64,000 nucleotides of DNA from MFD00082-c5 sp963697995. Its GTDB lineage: Bacteria > Chlamydiota > Chlamydiia > Chlamydiales > JAJFMB01. Made by a program: the position numbers and the translations under genes. The notes beneath the pieces were generated by a model, which was not told the origin of the DNA, did no database searches, and was given only the letters and a program-made list of their open reading frames with translations. The DNA is taken from positions 1,987,575 through 2,051,574 of the forward strand of contig OY969110.1 in the NCBI GenBank assembly GCA_963697995.1, given 5' to 3'. Below are positions 35,045 to 45,200 of this stretch, one piece after another (position 1 is the first letter of the stretch; each line of letters starts with the position of its first letter).

Positions 35045-36796
35045 CTACGTCTGAAAAATTAGAGCCCTTTCAGGCTCAAGGGTCACTAGATCCCCCTCTT
35101 TGAGCAGCCGCAGCGCAGAGTCCGCACGAACAATCCCCGATTTCTTAAGCTCCTTTGACACAGAAAGAGCGTAACTACCTGATTCTTTATCATCTACGTG
35201 GTTTTGTAGTATAAAACCACAAGAGACCCTTAAAAAAGGCAAATACGATTCATCACATTTTGTGATCAGAAGAATTTTACCAGCTAATTCTTCAACTTTT
35301 CTATCCTCTACCGAAAACAAAAGGGCTACCTCTCCAGATACCTTCGAGCCTACCCCCTTTAATCCCCTTAAAAGCACGTCCCCAATACTTTTGACAAGCA
35401 TCGTGTTCGTCGACCCTGAAATAGCAAAAGGTGCACAAAGACTCAAAACAACAAGATCACCATTTTTTACAAGACCAAGCTCCAGGCAGTGGCGACTTAA
35501 ATGGTCAAAAGCATCCTCAATATTCCGGCACAAAGAGTCGTAAATCGGCACCACTCCCCAGTTTAAAGCCATTTGATGGTAACATTTTTTACTAGGCGTC
35601 ATCGCGACAATTGGCATCGAAGGGCGAAGACGGGAAATCAGGCGCGCCGAAACCCCTAGTTGAGTGAACGCAAAAATCGCCTTCGCTTGGCTGCCAAATG
35701 CCGTTTTTACTGTCGCCAAAGTCACCGCTGATGGAATGTCGTGTGTCGTGTGCGCCCCATGTTCGAAAAAAAACTCCTGATAATCAATATCCGACTCCGC
35801 CTCAATAATTATCCTCTTCATCGTTTTAACTGTCTCAATCGGATGCTTCCCTACAGCTGTTTCTCCAGAGAGCATCACAGCGCTTGTTCCATCATAAATC
35901 GCATTCGCTACATCAGAGGCCTCTGCCCTCGTGGGTCTAACATTGTGAATCATCGATTCAAGCATTTGAGTGGCCGTAACAGATGGTTTTCCCACCAAAT
36001 ACGCTTTGCGGATCATCATCTTTTGAAGACGGGGCACCTTCTCTAAAGGCACTTCAACCCCCAAATCCCCCCTTGCAATCATAATCCCATCAGCCACTTG
36101 AACAATCGATTCTAAGTGCTTCACCCCCTCTTCGTTCTCAATCTTGGCAATCACTAAAATCTCTTCCTTTTTGTGTTGCCGCAATAACTCCTTAATCTGA
36201 ACAACATGGGAAGCTGACCTCACAAAGGATGCTGCTATGATATCCACATCTTGCAAACAACCAAAATGGATATCTTCAATATCCTTTTCTGTCACAGCAG
36301 GAAGCGAAAAAGAGACCTTTGGAATCGTCACCCCCTTACCCGACTTAATAATCCCCCCTCTTTCAATCTCAATAACTACCTGATCATGAGACACTTCTAC
36401 AACTTTTGCAACAATGTACCCTTCATCCAAAAGGACTAAATCGTTCACGCGAAGATGAGACAAAATTTCTTTCGGCTTTAATGACACTTGCTGAGCATTC
36501 CCTAGCACTTCTTGAGCTAAAAGCTTAAATCTCGACCCATCCTTTAATAAAGCCTGACCCCCCTCAAACTTACCAAGACGCAATTCAGGGCCTTTTGTAT
36601 CTAGCATAATCGCTAAGGGAACATTTAGAGCCTCTCTTGCTTTTTTTAAACGCTCAATCGCTAAAGCATGCTCCTCATGGGTTCCATGACTAAAATTAAG
36701 TCTTGCGACATTCATGCCGGCAGAAATCAACGAAACAATTGACTCATAATCACTTACCGCCGGACCGATAGTGCAAATAATTTTAGTTCTCGACAT
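35045..36796 (-). CDS. pyk: Pyruvate kinase with extra C-terminal domain
   Basis: Makes pyruvate and ATP from phosphoenolpyruvate. It has RTKIICTIGPAVSDYESI, GMNVARLNFSHGTHEEH, MLDTKGPELRLG, ILVIAKIENEEGVKHLE, GIMIARGDLGVEVP (catalytic Lys and metal-binding Glu/Asp) and SVTATQMLESMI. At 583 residues it is about 100 longer than the common form. The tail (SKVSGEVALLFSVEDRKVEE through LLKEGDLVTLEP) resembles the PEP-utiliser-like domain seen at the end of some Bacillus-type pyruvate kinases. Isolated on the minus strand beside the hairpin island. Confidence 0.95.
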   Translation of the reverse strand: MSRTKIICTIGPAVSDYESIVSLISAGMNVARLNFSHGTHEEHALAIERLKKAREALNVPLAIMLDTKGPELRLGKFEGGQALLKDGSRFKLLAQEVLGNAQQVSLKPKEILSHLRVNDLVLLDEGYIVAKVVEVSHDQVVIEIERGGIIKSGKGVTIPKVSFSLPAVTEKDIEDIHFGCLQDVDIIAASFVRSASHVVQIKELLRQHKKEEILVIAKIENEEGVKHLESIVQVADGIMIARGDLGVEVPLEKVPRLQKMMIRKAYLVGKPSVTATQMLESMIHNVRPTRAEASDVANAIYDGTSAVMLSGETAVGKHPIETVKTMKRIIIEAESDIDYQEFFFEHGAHTTHDIPSAVTLATVKTAFGSQAKAIFAFTQLGVSARLISRLRPSMPIVAMTPSKKCYHQMALNWGVVPIYDSLCRNIEDAFDHLSRHCLELGLVKNGDLVVLSLCAPFAISGSTNTMLVKSIGDVLLRGLKGVGSKVSGEVALLFSVEDRKVEELAGKILLITKCDESYLPFLRVSCGFILQNHVDDKESGSYALSVSKELKKSGIVRADSALRLLKEGDLVTLEPERALIFQT

Positions 36797-36864
36797 AAGT
36801 AAGAGACCTCTTTCCTAAAATTTAAGAATAGCTTAAATTGAAATTTAAACTGGAGTTTTATTTG

Positions 36865-37419
36865 ATGCGCACCCTCTTAATTTTACTTTTTTCAGCCTCT
36901 TTACATGCTGAACTTCAATCAGTTACTCTGCAATTTAACACAGTCTCTTGCACAAGAAGCTGTCACGATCTTCTCGCTAAACAGCTTCGAAGAATCGGTG
37001 GCGTACAAAACGTTGAGATTAATCCTTCTCAAGGACTCATCAACCTTTCCTATGCCCCAGGAGTCCCCTTTTCATTTCCCCCCATCAACACAGCTGTCCG
37101 GGTGGCAGGACCTAACCTCGAATGGATTCAACTCTCCGTAAGAGGACGCGTCGAAGTTTCAGGCAACAGAGCCACTCTCATCTCCTTAGGGGACAACAGT
37201 CATTTTGAAATCCTTTCCCCAGGAGGTCCCCCAGGTAATGGACGGTATGTCGAATTTAATAGTGCCAACCACGTTTTAAATCCCACCCAAATTGCCCAAC
37301 TCTCTGAACTGGCAAAAGCAAAAGAGACCGTTGTGATTACAGGCCCCCTCTTTCAACCCGAAAGATCGCCCCCTTATCGCCTCATCATGCTCACCATGAC
37401 AGCAGATCAGAAAAAATAA
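36865..37419 (+). CDS. Small exported protein with an HMA-like fold
   Basis: About 184 residues. The ATG at 36865 has GGAG ten bases upstream and starts a signal peptide (MRTLLILLFSASLHA). The mature start (LQSVTLQFNTVSCTRSCHDL, then LAKQLRRIGGVQNVEINPSQ) has the beta-alpha-beta pattern of heavy-metal-associated domains, with the ligand site changed to CTRSC instead of CxxC. The rest is unrecognised. It may bind a metal or act as a disulfide substrate in the periplasm; this is inference. Confidence 0.68.
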   Translation: MRTLLILLFSASLHAELQSVTLQFNTVSCTRSCHDLLAKQLRRIGGVQNVEINPSQGLINLSYAPGVPFSFPPINTAVRVAGPNLEWIQLSVRGRVEVSGNRATLISLGDNSHFEILSPGGPPGNGRYVEFNSANHVLNPTQIAQLSELAKAKETVVITGPLFQPERSPPYRLIMLTMTADQKK

Positions 37420-37426
37420 GGTTAAA

Positions 37427-38927
37427 TTAATCTGGATCAAGGTCAAAAACTTTACTCAATGCAATTTTAAAATAATAATAGGGCATATTATTATAGTTTT
37501 TTATTGTGTAACTTATAATACCGAAAATAGATTTTTCTTCATCAGTAATGTCTGATTTAATAATAACATTCATTTGTTCAACTATTTTTTTATTTAAACT
37601 TTCCAAAGCTTGAGGAATCGGCTGTCGAAATGACATAATTTGCTTATCTAATGCCTTTGTTCCCCCAAAAAGGAGGGCATACATCGTCATCACTAAAGCA
37701 TAAACATCTTTCATCCTCGGATCGACCATTTTACCTTCTACTATATCCTTTGGTAAAAATGAGAGACTGCCACCAGTATAATTTTTATCTTCTCTTGAGC
37801 GGGCCATTCCAAAATCGTTAAGTCTTAACTGACCTTCCGATAACAAAAGGTTTTCCGGTTTGATATCGTGGTGCACCCATCCATCCTCATGCATCAACAA
37901 GAGATTTTGAACCACATTTTTTAGTGCCTCTTTCATATTTAAAGGATCCCATCCCCCCTCTGTAGCCACGTCATCTGCTGTTCCTTCAGCTAAAGGAGTA
38001 ATAAAAGTGACAATGATATCCTTTTCTTGTTTTTGTAAATTGATATTTTCTCTGCTAGAGTCGTGAGGAGCTCCCCGAAGCACTTCAGATTCATCGCAAT
38101 CACAATACTCTTTCAAAAACGAAAGCTCTTTATCAATATCTTTCAGAATATCCTGCTCTGTTTTTTTGAGTGAATTAGCGCAGTATAAATCGACCAATTT
38201 CTTTTTGGCCTCCTCATCTGAAAGGTGATCCGTGTTCATTAATGCTTCTACTAAAGATTTTTGACTTAAGTCTTGAGCTACAAAATCTGCAATTTTTTTT
38301 CGTTCATTTTCCACATGTTTTCTAGCTTCTCTACTCACATTAATTACGTTGTAAGCAAATTTTTTACCCGTTTCGACATGAATTGCTTCAGTCACTTTTT
38401 TAAAAGTGCCCCTTCTGATAAAAATACTGCCATCAATCTCTCTTTTTTTTCGCAAAAGAAAAACATGTCCTTCCATACTTTCAAGGGTAAAGGGAAGATG
38501 CGTCTGTTTTTTTGACTTGTAGCACTCACTTTTTTTCATCTTATTTAAACAGTCATTCTCAGTTAAATAAACAGCTACTTCCAAAGCTTCCGCTTCACCA
38601 ATTTCCCGCATTCATCAAGTTGAAAAGAATCTCTTTTCTTCTATGGATCACCTCCTCTAAAAATTTAGGGGAACTATTTTCAGGCACAGTTATATGCTGC
38701 CTTTTTAAATCTTCTATTTTTACAAAAAATGGGGTCTCTTGAATCTCAACTTTGACCCAAATTCTCAAATCAGGAAAGGGTTGTCCCTCTCTTAAGCGAT
38801 GACTTTCCGCAATAATGTCTGGTAAATGGTCACTTTTTATCGTCACATGTTCTATTTTTTGAAAAAAGGGAAAGCTCCATTTTGATCGATAAGAAGAGTG
38901 TATTTGAAAAGAAGGATCAAGATTCAT
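37427..38927 (-). pseudogene. Eukaryote-like Ser/Thr kinase 1 with one frameshift
   Basis: Reads as one protein of about 500 residues if one A is removed from an AAA run at 38602-38604: the N-terminal frame ends LFNLMNAG and the next resumes IGEAEALEVAVYL, matching the continuous AGISKEDALQ of paralogue 3. The kinase part has RRGTFKKV in the glycine loop, FAYNVINV where VAIK is expected, WVHHDIKPENLLL (HRD replaced by HHD) and LNDFGMAR, then GGSLSFLP. So DFG and the catalytic Asp remain. The ATG at 38927 has AGGAG four bases upstream. It follows kinase 2 after one base. No membrane segment is seen, so it is cytoplasmic or a secreted effector. Confidence 0.8.
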
Positions 38928-38928
38928 T

Positions 38929-40504
38929 CTACTCCTCTCCCTTTCGATAATCAAAATACTTTTGAATCTCTTCTTTTAATTCATCGTAGGACTTCTTGTT
39001 GTAGTTTTCTAAAATAAAAATAATTACCAATACAATGGCTTTATCGTCGGGATCTTGATCATCATTTTAATGAAGCGCTTCACATCTTCTATAACTGAAT
39101 TTTTCAATAATTCAATTATTTGCGCTCTAGGGTTAATTGTTGATTTGTAAAGAATTTCCAATTTCTTTTATTTTTTCAATTAAAATACTTTCTTCCTTTG
39201 AGCGAAGAGAGAACATCGTCAAAGCCATCGCATAAAGATCCTTAACCCTTCCATCTAGATGCTGTTTATTTACATTCTCAGGAGGTAAAAACCATGGAGT
39301 TCCCCTATCAACATTTTGTTTGTTATATTTAATCACAAGACCAAAATCAGCTAAATCAAGCCGACCTTTATTAAGCAAAAGATTTTCAGGCTTTATGTCG
39401 TGATGAGCAAACTCTGCTTTATGCAACTTTCCAAGAGAAGTAAAGACTTCATCGATATGACTCCTTAATTGTTCAGAAGAGATCTCGCCTGCGAACATAT
39501 CGCCGAACCACCGTATCACCTGTTCCTTCAGCAAGAGGTAAAATGAACGTCTGAAGAGTGTCTCCCAAGACCTTATCAACAGTGGAGCTATAGTTCTGTC
39601 TGATTGATGTAATCCAAATGATAAGACCTCCCCCTCCCCTCCGTACTTTTTTAATAAACTCAAACTCCAAACTATTCTCTGTCTATAACTCTTACTCCTC
39701 TTCATTCTTTTTGAGCTTTATTTAAAAATTCATTAATTAAGGCTGTCTTCAGCTTCACCTTGCATTTCTATATCCTCGCACTTTTCAGTTTGAGATCGAT
39801 ACACTCTTGATTGATCTTTCCCCTCAAAAACAAACTCTTTAAGTCTTGAGGAATTTAAATCAAAACCTTGAAGTCTCTATCCCTTGCTAATCTTAGATAA
39901 CATTGATCACGACATGAGCCACAACCTCACCCGTTTCCACATTGACCGCTCGAGTGATTTTTTTAAAGGATCCTCTCTGAGTAAAAGGGACTCCGTTGAG
40001 CAATTGTCTCCCTTGATCAAAACAAACAATTTACCATTAATGCACTCGAGGGTGAAATGGAAGGCCTTCCACGTCTTTTTTTACTATAAGAATAGGAGGC
40101 TTTTATCTCGTCTAAACTCTTTCCCTTCGTCAGATAGACTGCCATTTGAAGAGCCTCCTCATGAGACACGCCGGCTGATTCCAGATTCTCTACAAAACCC
40201 TCTCTTTCTCTAATTTTCTCCTCCAAAGGAAAAACGGAATCAACATCTGGACAATTCATCCGAAACTGGAAGATTGTATTTTTGTAAATCTTCTACCTTG
40301 ATCAAATAAGGTCTATTATTGAACCAAAATCTTTCTCCATTCACGAGAAAGAAGCTCTCTTCCCCGTTGAACCGGCTGAATTTCAGCCACTATAACAGGT
40401 AAAGACTTCGTCTTAATGGTGAGGGTCTCCGTTTTTTTAAAATACGGAAAATCTCTTCTTGAATGAAAAGTATAATTTATATCGGATGGATTAATAGATG
40501 ACAT
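38929..40504 (-). pseudogene. Eukaryote-like kinase 2, decayed by several frameshifts
   Basis: Pieces in different frames line up with paralogue 3: MSSINPSDINYTFHSRRDFP at the start; then a base inserted near 40321; a frame change at the ATG at 40259; a shift in an A7 run near 40085; QRGSFKKITRAVNVETGEVV near 39960; and a C-terminal frame (39133-39705) with FAHHDIKPENLLL and LADFGLVI. The last part, to the TAG at 38929-38931, is read in yet another frame. At least five shifts make this a probable dead gene. It is clearly a recent duplicate of kinase 3. Confidence 0.82.
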
Positions 40505-40577
40505 ATTAACTCTTTTTTAGTTAATTATATCATTTATATAGATTTAAATTAATATTAATAAATAATTAAAAATCATT

Positions 40578-42123
40578 CTACTCGCCCTCGCGATAATTAA
40601 AGTAATTTTGAATCTCTTCCTTTAATTCATCGTAGGGCTTTTTGTTGTAGTTCTCTAAAATAAAAAGAATTACCGATACAATGGCTTTATCGTCGGGATC
40701 TTGATCATCTTTTAATGAAGCTTTCATATCAGAAATAATTAAATTCTTAAAAATTTCATATACTTGGGCTAAATCTCTAATGTTTGCTCCATAATTTGTT
40801 TCAACCTCTTGTATTTTTTCTTGTAAAACATCTTTTTTCTTTGAGCGAAGAGAGTACATCGTCAAAGCCATCGCATAAAAGTCTTTAACTCTTCCATCTA
40901 GATGTTGTTTTCTTACGATCTCAACGGGTAAAAAGCGGGCAGTTCCTCTATTAACACGTTCGTTATAATCACCCACAAGACCAAAATCACCTAAATCAAG
41001 CCGACCTTTATTAAGCAAAAGATTGTCAGGCTTTAAGTCGTGGTGAGCAAACCCCGCCTTATGCAATTTTCCAAGAGGAATAAACACCTCATTGATATGA
41101 TTTCTTAATTGATTAGAAGAGATCTGATTGTTAGCGTATTGATCAATCACCGTATTACCTGTTCCTTCAGCAAGAGGTGTGATGAATGTCTGTAGGTTGT
41201 CTCCCAAGATTTTTCCATGTACTTGATTAGTTCTATCTGATTGATGTATTCCAAACGATAAAATCTCTCCCCCCCCCTCCAAAATCTTGCAAAAAATTAA
41301 ACTCTAAAACATTTTGATTTATAATTTGCTCCTCTGTATTTTTTAGAGTTTCTTTTAAAAAATCATCAATTAAGGCTTCTTCAGCTTCATGCTCTTTTGA
41401 GTATCCTTGCATAAGTTTGGCTGTGATACACTCTTGTTTATTCTTTCCCTCAAATGCCAGTTTTTTAATATCTACATTTTTTATCCAAATTCTAAGTCTT
41501 CTTCATTGCTAACTTTGTAACATTGATAACTGTATGAGCGACAACTTCTCCCGTCTCGACGTTTACCGCGCGTGTGACTTTTTTAAAGGATCCTCTCTTA
41601 CTAAAACTCTCCCCGTTGATCAATTTTGCTCCCTTGATCAATACAAACAATTTACCACCGATACACTCGAGGGTAAATGGAAGATCTTCAATATTTTTTT
41701 TAAAATAAGCATTGGAAGCTTTTATCTCCTCTAAACTATTTCCCTTCCTCAGAAAGATAGCTATTTGAAGAGCATCTTCTTTAGAAATACCAGCTCCTAC
41801 CAAATTCTGAACAATTTTCTTTCTCTCCCTAATTTTCTCCTCTAAGGGGAAATCGGCAACACCTGGAGGAGGTCTCATCTGGGAACTGAAAGATTGTGTT
41901 TTTGTAAATCCGCCACCTTGATCAAATAGGGTCTATTATTAACCTTAATCTTTCTCCATTCATGTAAGACAAGTCCTCTTCCGCTAACATCGCTGCGGAT
42001 TTCAGCTACGATGTCGGGTAAATTCTTCGTCTTTATCGTGAGAGTCTCTGTTTTTTTTGTATATGGAAAATCCCTTCTTGAATGAAAAGTATAATCTATA
42101 TCGGAAGGATTAATAGATGACAT
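40578..42123 (-). pseudogene. Eukaryote-like kinase 3, split by frameshifts including a G9 run
   Basis: N-terminal frame 41875-42123 (MSSINPSDIDYTFHSRRDFP) ends in a TGA that overlaps the ATG of the next frame (41492-41878, FPLEEKIRERKKIVQNLVGA, then KRGSFKKVTRAVNVETGEVV). The frame then breaks near 41495, continues as LAFEGKNKQECITAKLMQGY, and breaks again at a C9 run (41269-41277, G9 on the coding strand). The last frame (40578-41282) has FAHHDLKPDNLLL, LGDFGLVG and NRGTARFLP. Dropping one G would join the last two pieces. The N-terminal 80 residues may be a separate small protein rather than part of the kinase. Confidence 0.8.
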
Positions 42124-42270
42124 ATTAACTCTTTTTTTATTGATTATAACATTTCTAAAAATTAAATAAATTTAATTTACTGTTAATAATTAATAAAACT
42201 AAACGTGAAAATCACTTAGAAACAAAAAATAATTGAGCCAATACCTCATAAATGGTAGAATCGACCCTTT

Positions 42271-45200
42271 ATGGAGCAAAAAAACTTAAGTTTAAAAAAT
42301 GTGAAGGTTCACAACTTAAAAAATGTGAGCCTTTCTATACCCGCCAATAGTCTTACCGTCTTTACGGGGGTCTCTGGCTCAGGGAAATCTTCTCTTGCTT
42401 TCGATACTCTCTTTGTCGAAGGGCAAAGACGGTATGTGGAATCTCTTTCAACTTACGCAAGACGGCAAATGGAAGAGCTTATCAAGCCTGACCTTGAGTC
42501 TGCCGAAGGGCTTACTCCCACCATCTCGATTGAACAAAAAAGTGCGGGAAAAAACCCAAGAAGTACCGTCGGCACTTTGACGGAAATTTATGATTTCTTA
42601 AGAGTTCTCTTTGCCAGAATTAGTATCCCCCACTGCCCTGTTAGCTTAGAGCCTGTTGAAGCGCAAAGTGTCGAAAGGATCATCAGAACGATTCAAGGGA
42701 AAAATGAGGGATCGCGCCTTATTCTCTTAAGCCCTTTTGCCGAAAACAAAAAAGCGGCCTTTAAAGAGGAGTTTGAAGCTCTTTTAAAAAAAGGATACAC
42801 CCGAGTTCGAGTCGATGGAAGCATCGTCAACTTAAACGATGAGATTGCTTTAGACCCCTCTCAGTCTCACACCGTCGATGTTGTGATCGACAGAATCGTC
42901 GTATCGAAGGAAAACAACTCGAGAATAGCAGAAGCAGTCACAGCGGGATTATCGTTTGGAAACGGCATTTTAAAAACTCTTGAGCAAGAGAGTGAAGAGG
43001 AGGAGCTTTTCTCCACAAAAGCGTTTTCCCCAAAATCTGGCCTCTCTTACACCTCGCTTGAACCCCAAGATTTCTCCTTTAACAGCCCCTCGGGAATGTG
43101 TGAAAAATGCTTAGGACTTGGAAGAGTACAAGAGTTTAAACAAGACCTGATCATTGACCCTGAAAAAAGCATTGAAGAGGATTGTTGTAGTATTGCAAGT
43201 TCTTACCAAACAGTAAGATATGGCAACATCTTTAGAAATCTGGCAAGGATCTATGGGTTTGACTTAAAAGATAAGTGGAAAAACCTCAACGAAGAAGCTA
43301 AAAGAGTTTTTCTCTTTGGAACTGAAAAAAAATGGACGAGAATGCATTTTGTCCATCCCGAAACTGGGGCTGAATGGGACGATGTGGTCAGATGGAGAGG
43401 GGTTCTTTTCGAAGCTCATCAAAGGTTAGCCGAAGCCAAAAGCGACGGGTATCGAAAAAAAATGGAAGCATTGATGGAAGAGGGCATTTGTTCTCAATGC
43501 CTTGGGTCAAAACTTAAACCCTACCCCTCGGCCGCTCTCTTAAAAGGAAAAAAAATCCATGAGTTAACTCAAATGACCATTGGAGAGTGTGTTGCCTTTT
43601 TTGAAACTCTTGAGTTATCTCAAGAAGAGTTTATCGTAGCTGAGGAGCTTATCAAAGAAATCAAACAAAGACTGCTCTTCTTAACGGAGGTCGGACTTAA
43701 CTACTTAACCCTTGATCGGACAGCTCCTACCCTTTCGGGAGGAGAAGCGCAACGTGTACGCCTTGCCTCTCAAATCGGGTGTGGTTTAGTGGGGATCACC
43801 TACATTTTAGATGAACCCTCGATCGGACTGCACCCCCGAGATAATCTCAAGTTGATCAAAACGATCAAACACTTGCGCGATATAGGCAACACAGTGGTGG
43901 TGGTCGAGCATGACGAAGAAACGATTTGGGAAGCTGACCAAATTGTCGACTTTGGACCAGGAGCTGGACACAAAGGGGGGGAGATTTTAGTCAGCGGGTC
44001 ACTTAAGGATCTCCTCACGAATGAACACTCACTAACAGGGGCGTACCTTTCGGGAAGAAAGACAATTCCCATTCCGAAAAAAAGAAGAAAACCGACAAAA
44101 AAGAAGTGCACAATTGTGGGAGCCACTCACCACAATTTAAAAAACATCGATGTCGAAATCCCTTTAGGACTCTTTGTTGCAGTCACCGGAGTCTCAGGCT
44201 CAGGAAAATCCTCCTTAATTACAGATACTCTGTTTCCAGCCCTTGACAATGCGCTTCACAGAGCTTCGTTAAAAACGGGACCCTACAAAACGATAAAAGG
44301 GATCAAAGAGTTAGACAAGGTGATTAGCGTCGACCAAAGTCCTATCGGAAGAACCCCTCGATCAAACCCTGCAACTTACATCAAACTTTTCGATGAGATT
44401 CGAGATCTTTTTACAAAACTGCCCGAATCTAAGGCGCGAGGGTATCTTCCAGGCCGCTTTAGCTTTAACGTGAGAGAGGGGTGTTGTGAAGAGTGTCTAG
44501 GTCAAGGGGAAGTGAAAATCGACATGGACTTTATGGAGGATGCTTATGTGCTTTGTCCCTCTTGCCAAGGAAAACGATTTGATTCTGAAACTTTATCGAT
44601 CTACTACAAAGGGAAAAACATCGCCGATATTTTAAGTTTAGAGGTCGATGAAGCGGTTCCTCTTTTTGAAAATATCCCCTCTATCTTTGAAAAATTAAAA
44701 GTGTTACAGCAAGTGGGTCTCGGGTATCTTAAACTGGGACAATCCTCAAACACCCTATCGGGAGGAGAGGCTCAACGAATAAAGCTTGCTAAAGAGCTTG
44801 TCAGACCCTCGACGGGAAAAACGATCTACATCTTAGATGAACCGACAACAGGACTTCACTTTGAGGATATCAAGCACCTTCTTGAAAACTTACACAAACT
44901 GGTAGATCAAGGAAATACGGTTCTTGTGATCGAACACAATATGGATGTCGTCAAAACGGCCGACTGGGTTTTAGATATTGGACCTGAAGGGGGAGCTTTT
45001 GGAGGGGAGCTTGTTGCAAAAGGGCCTCCTGAACTGATTGGTGAAATGGACACCCCAACGGGACACGCTTTGAAACAAGCTCTCTATCCAAACACGAAAG
45101 AGAGATTAGAGGCGGCCCTCACAAGAGCTCCGCAGCCAATAAAAACAAAACCAATCGATCAAATCACCATCGAGGGGGCGTGTCAAAACAATTTAAAACA

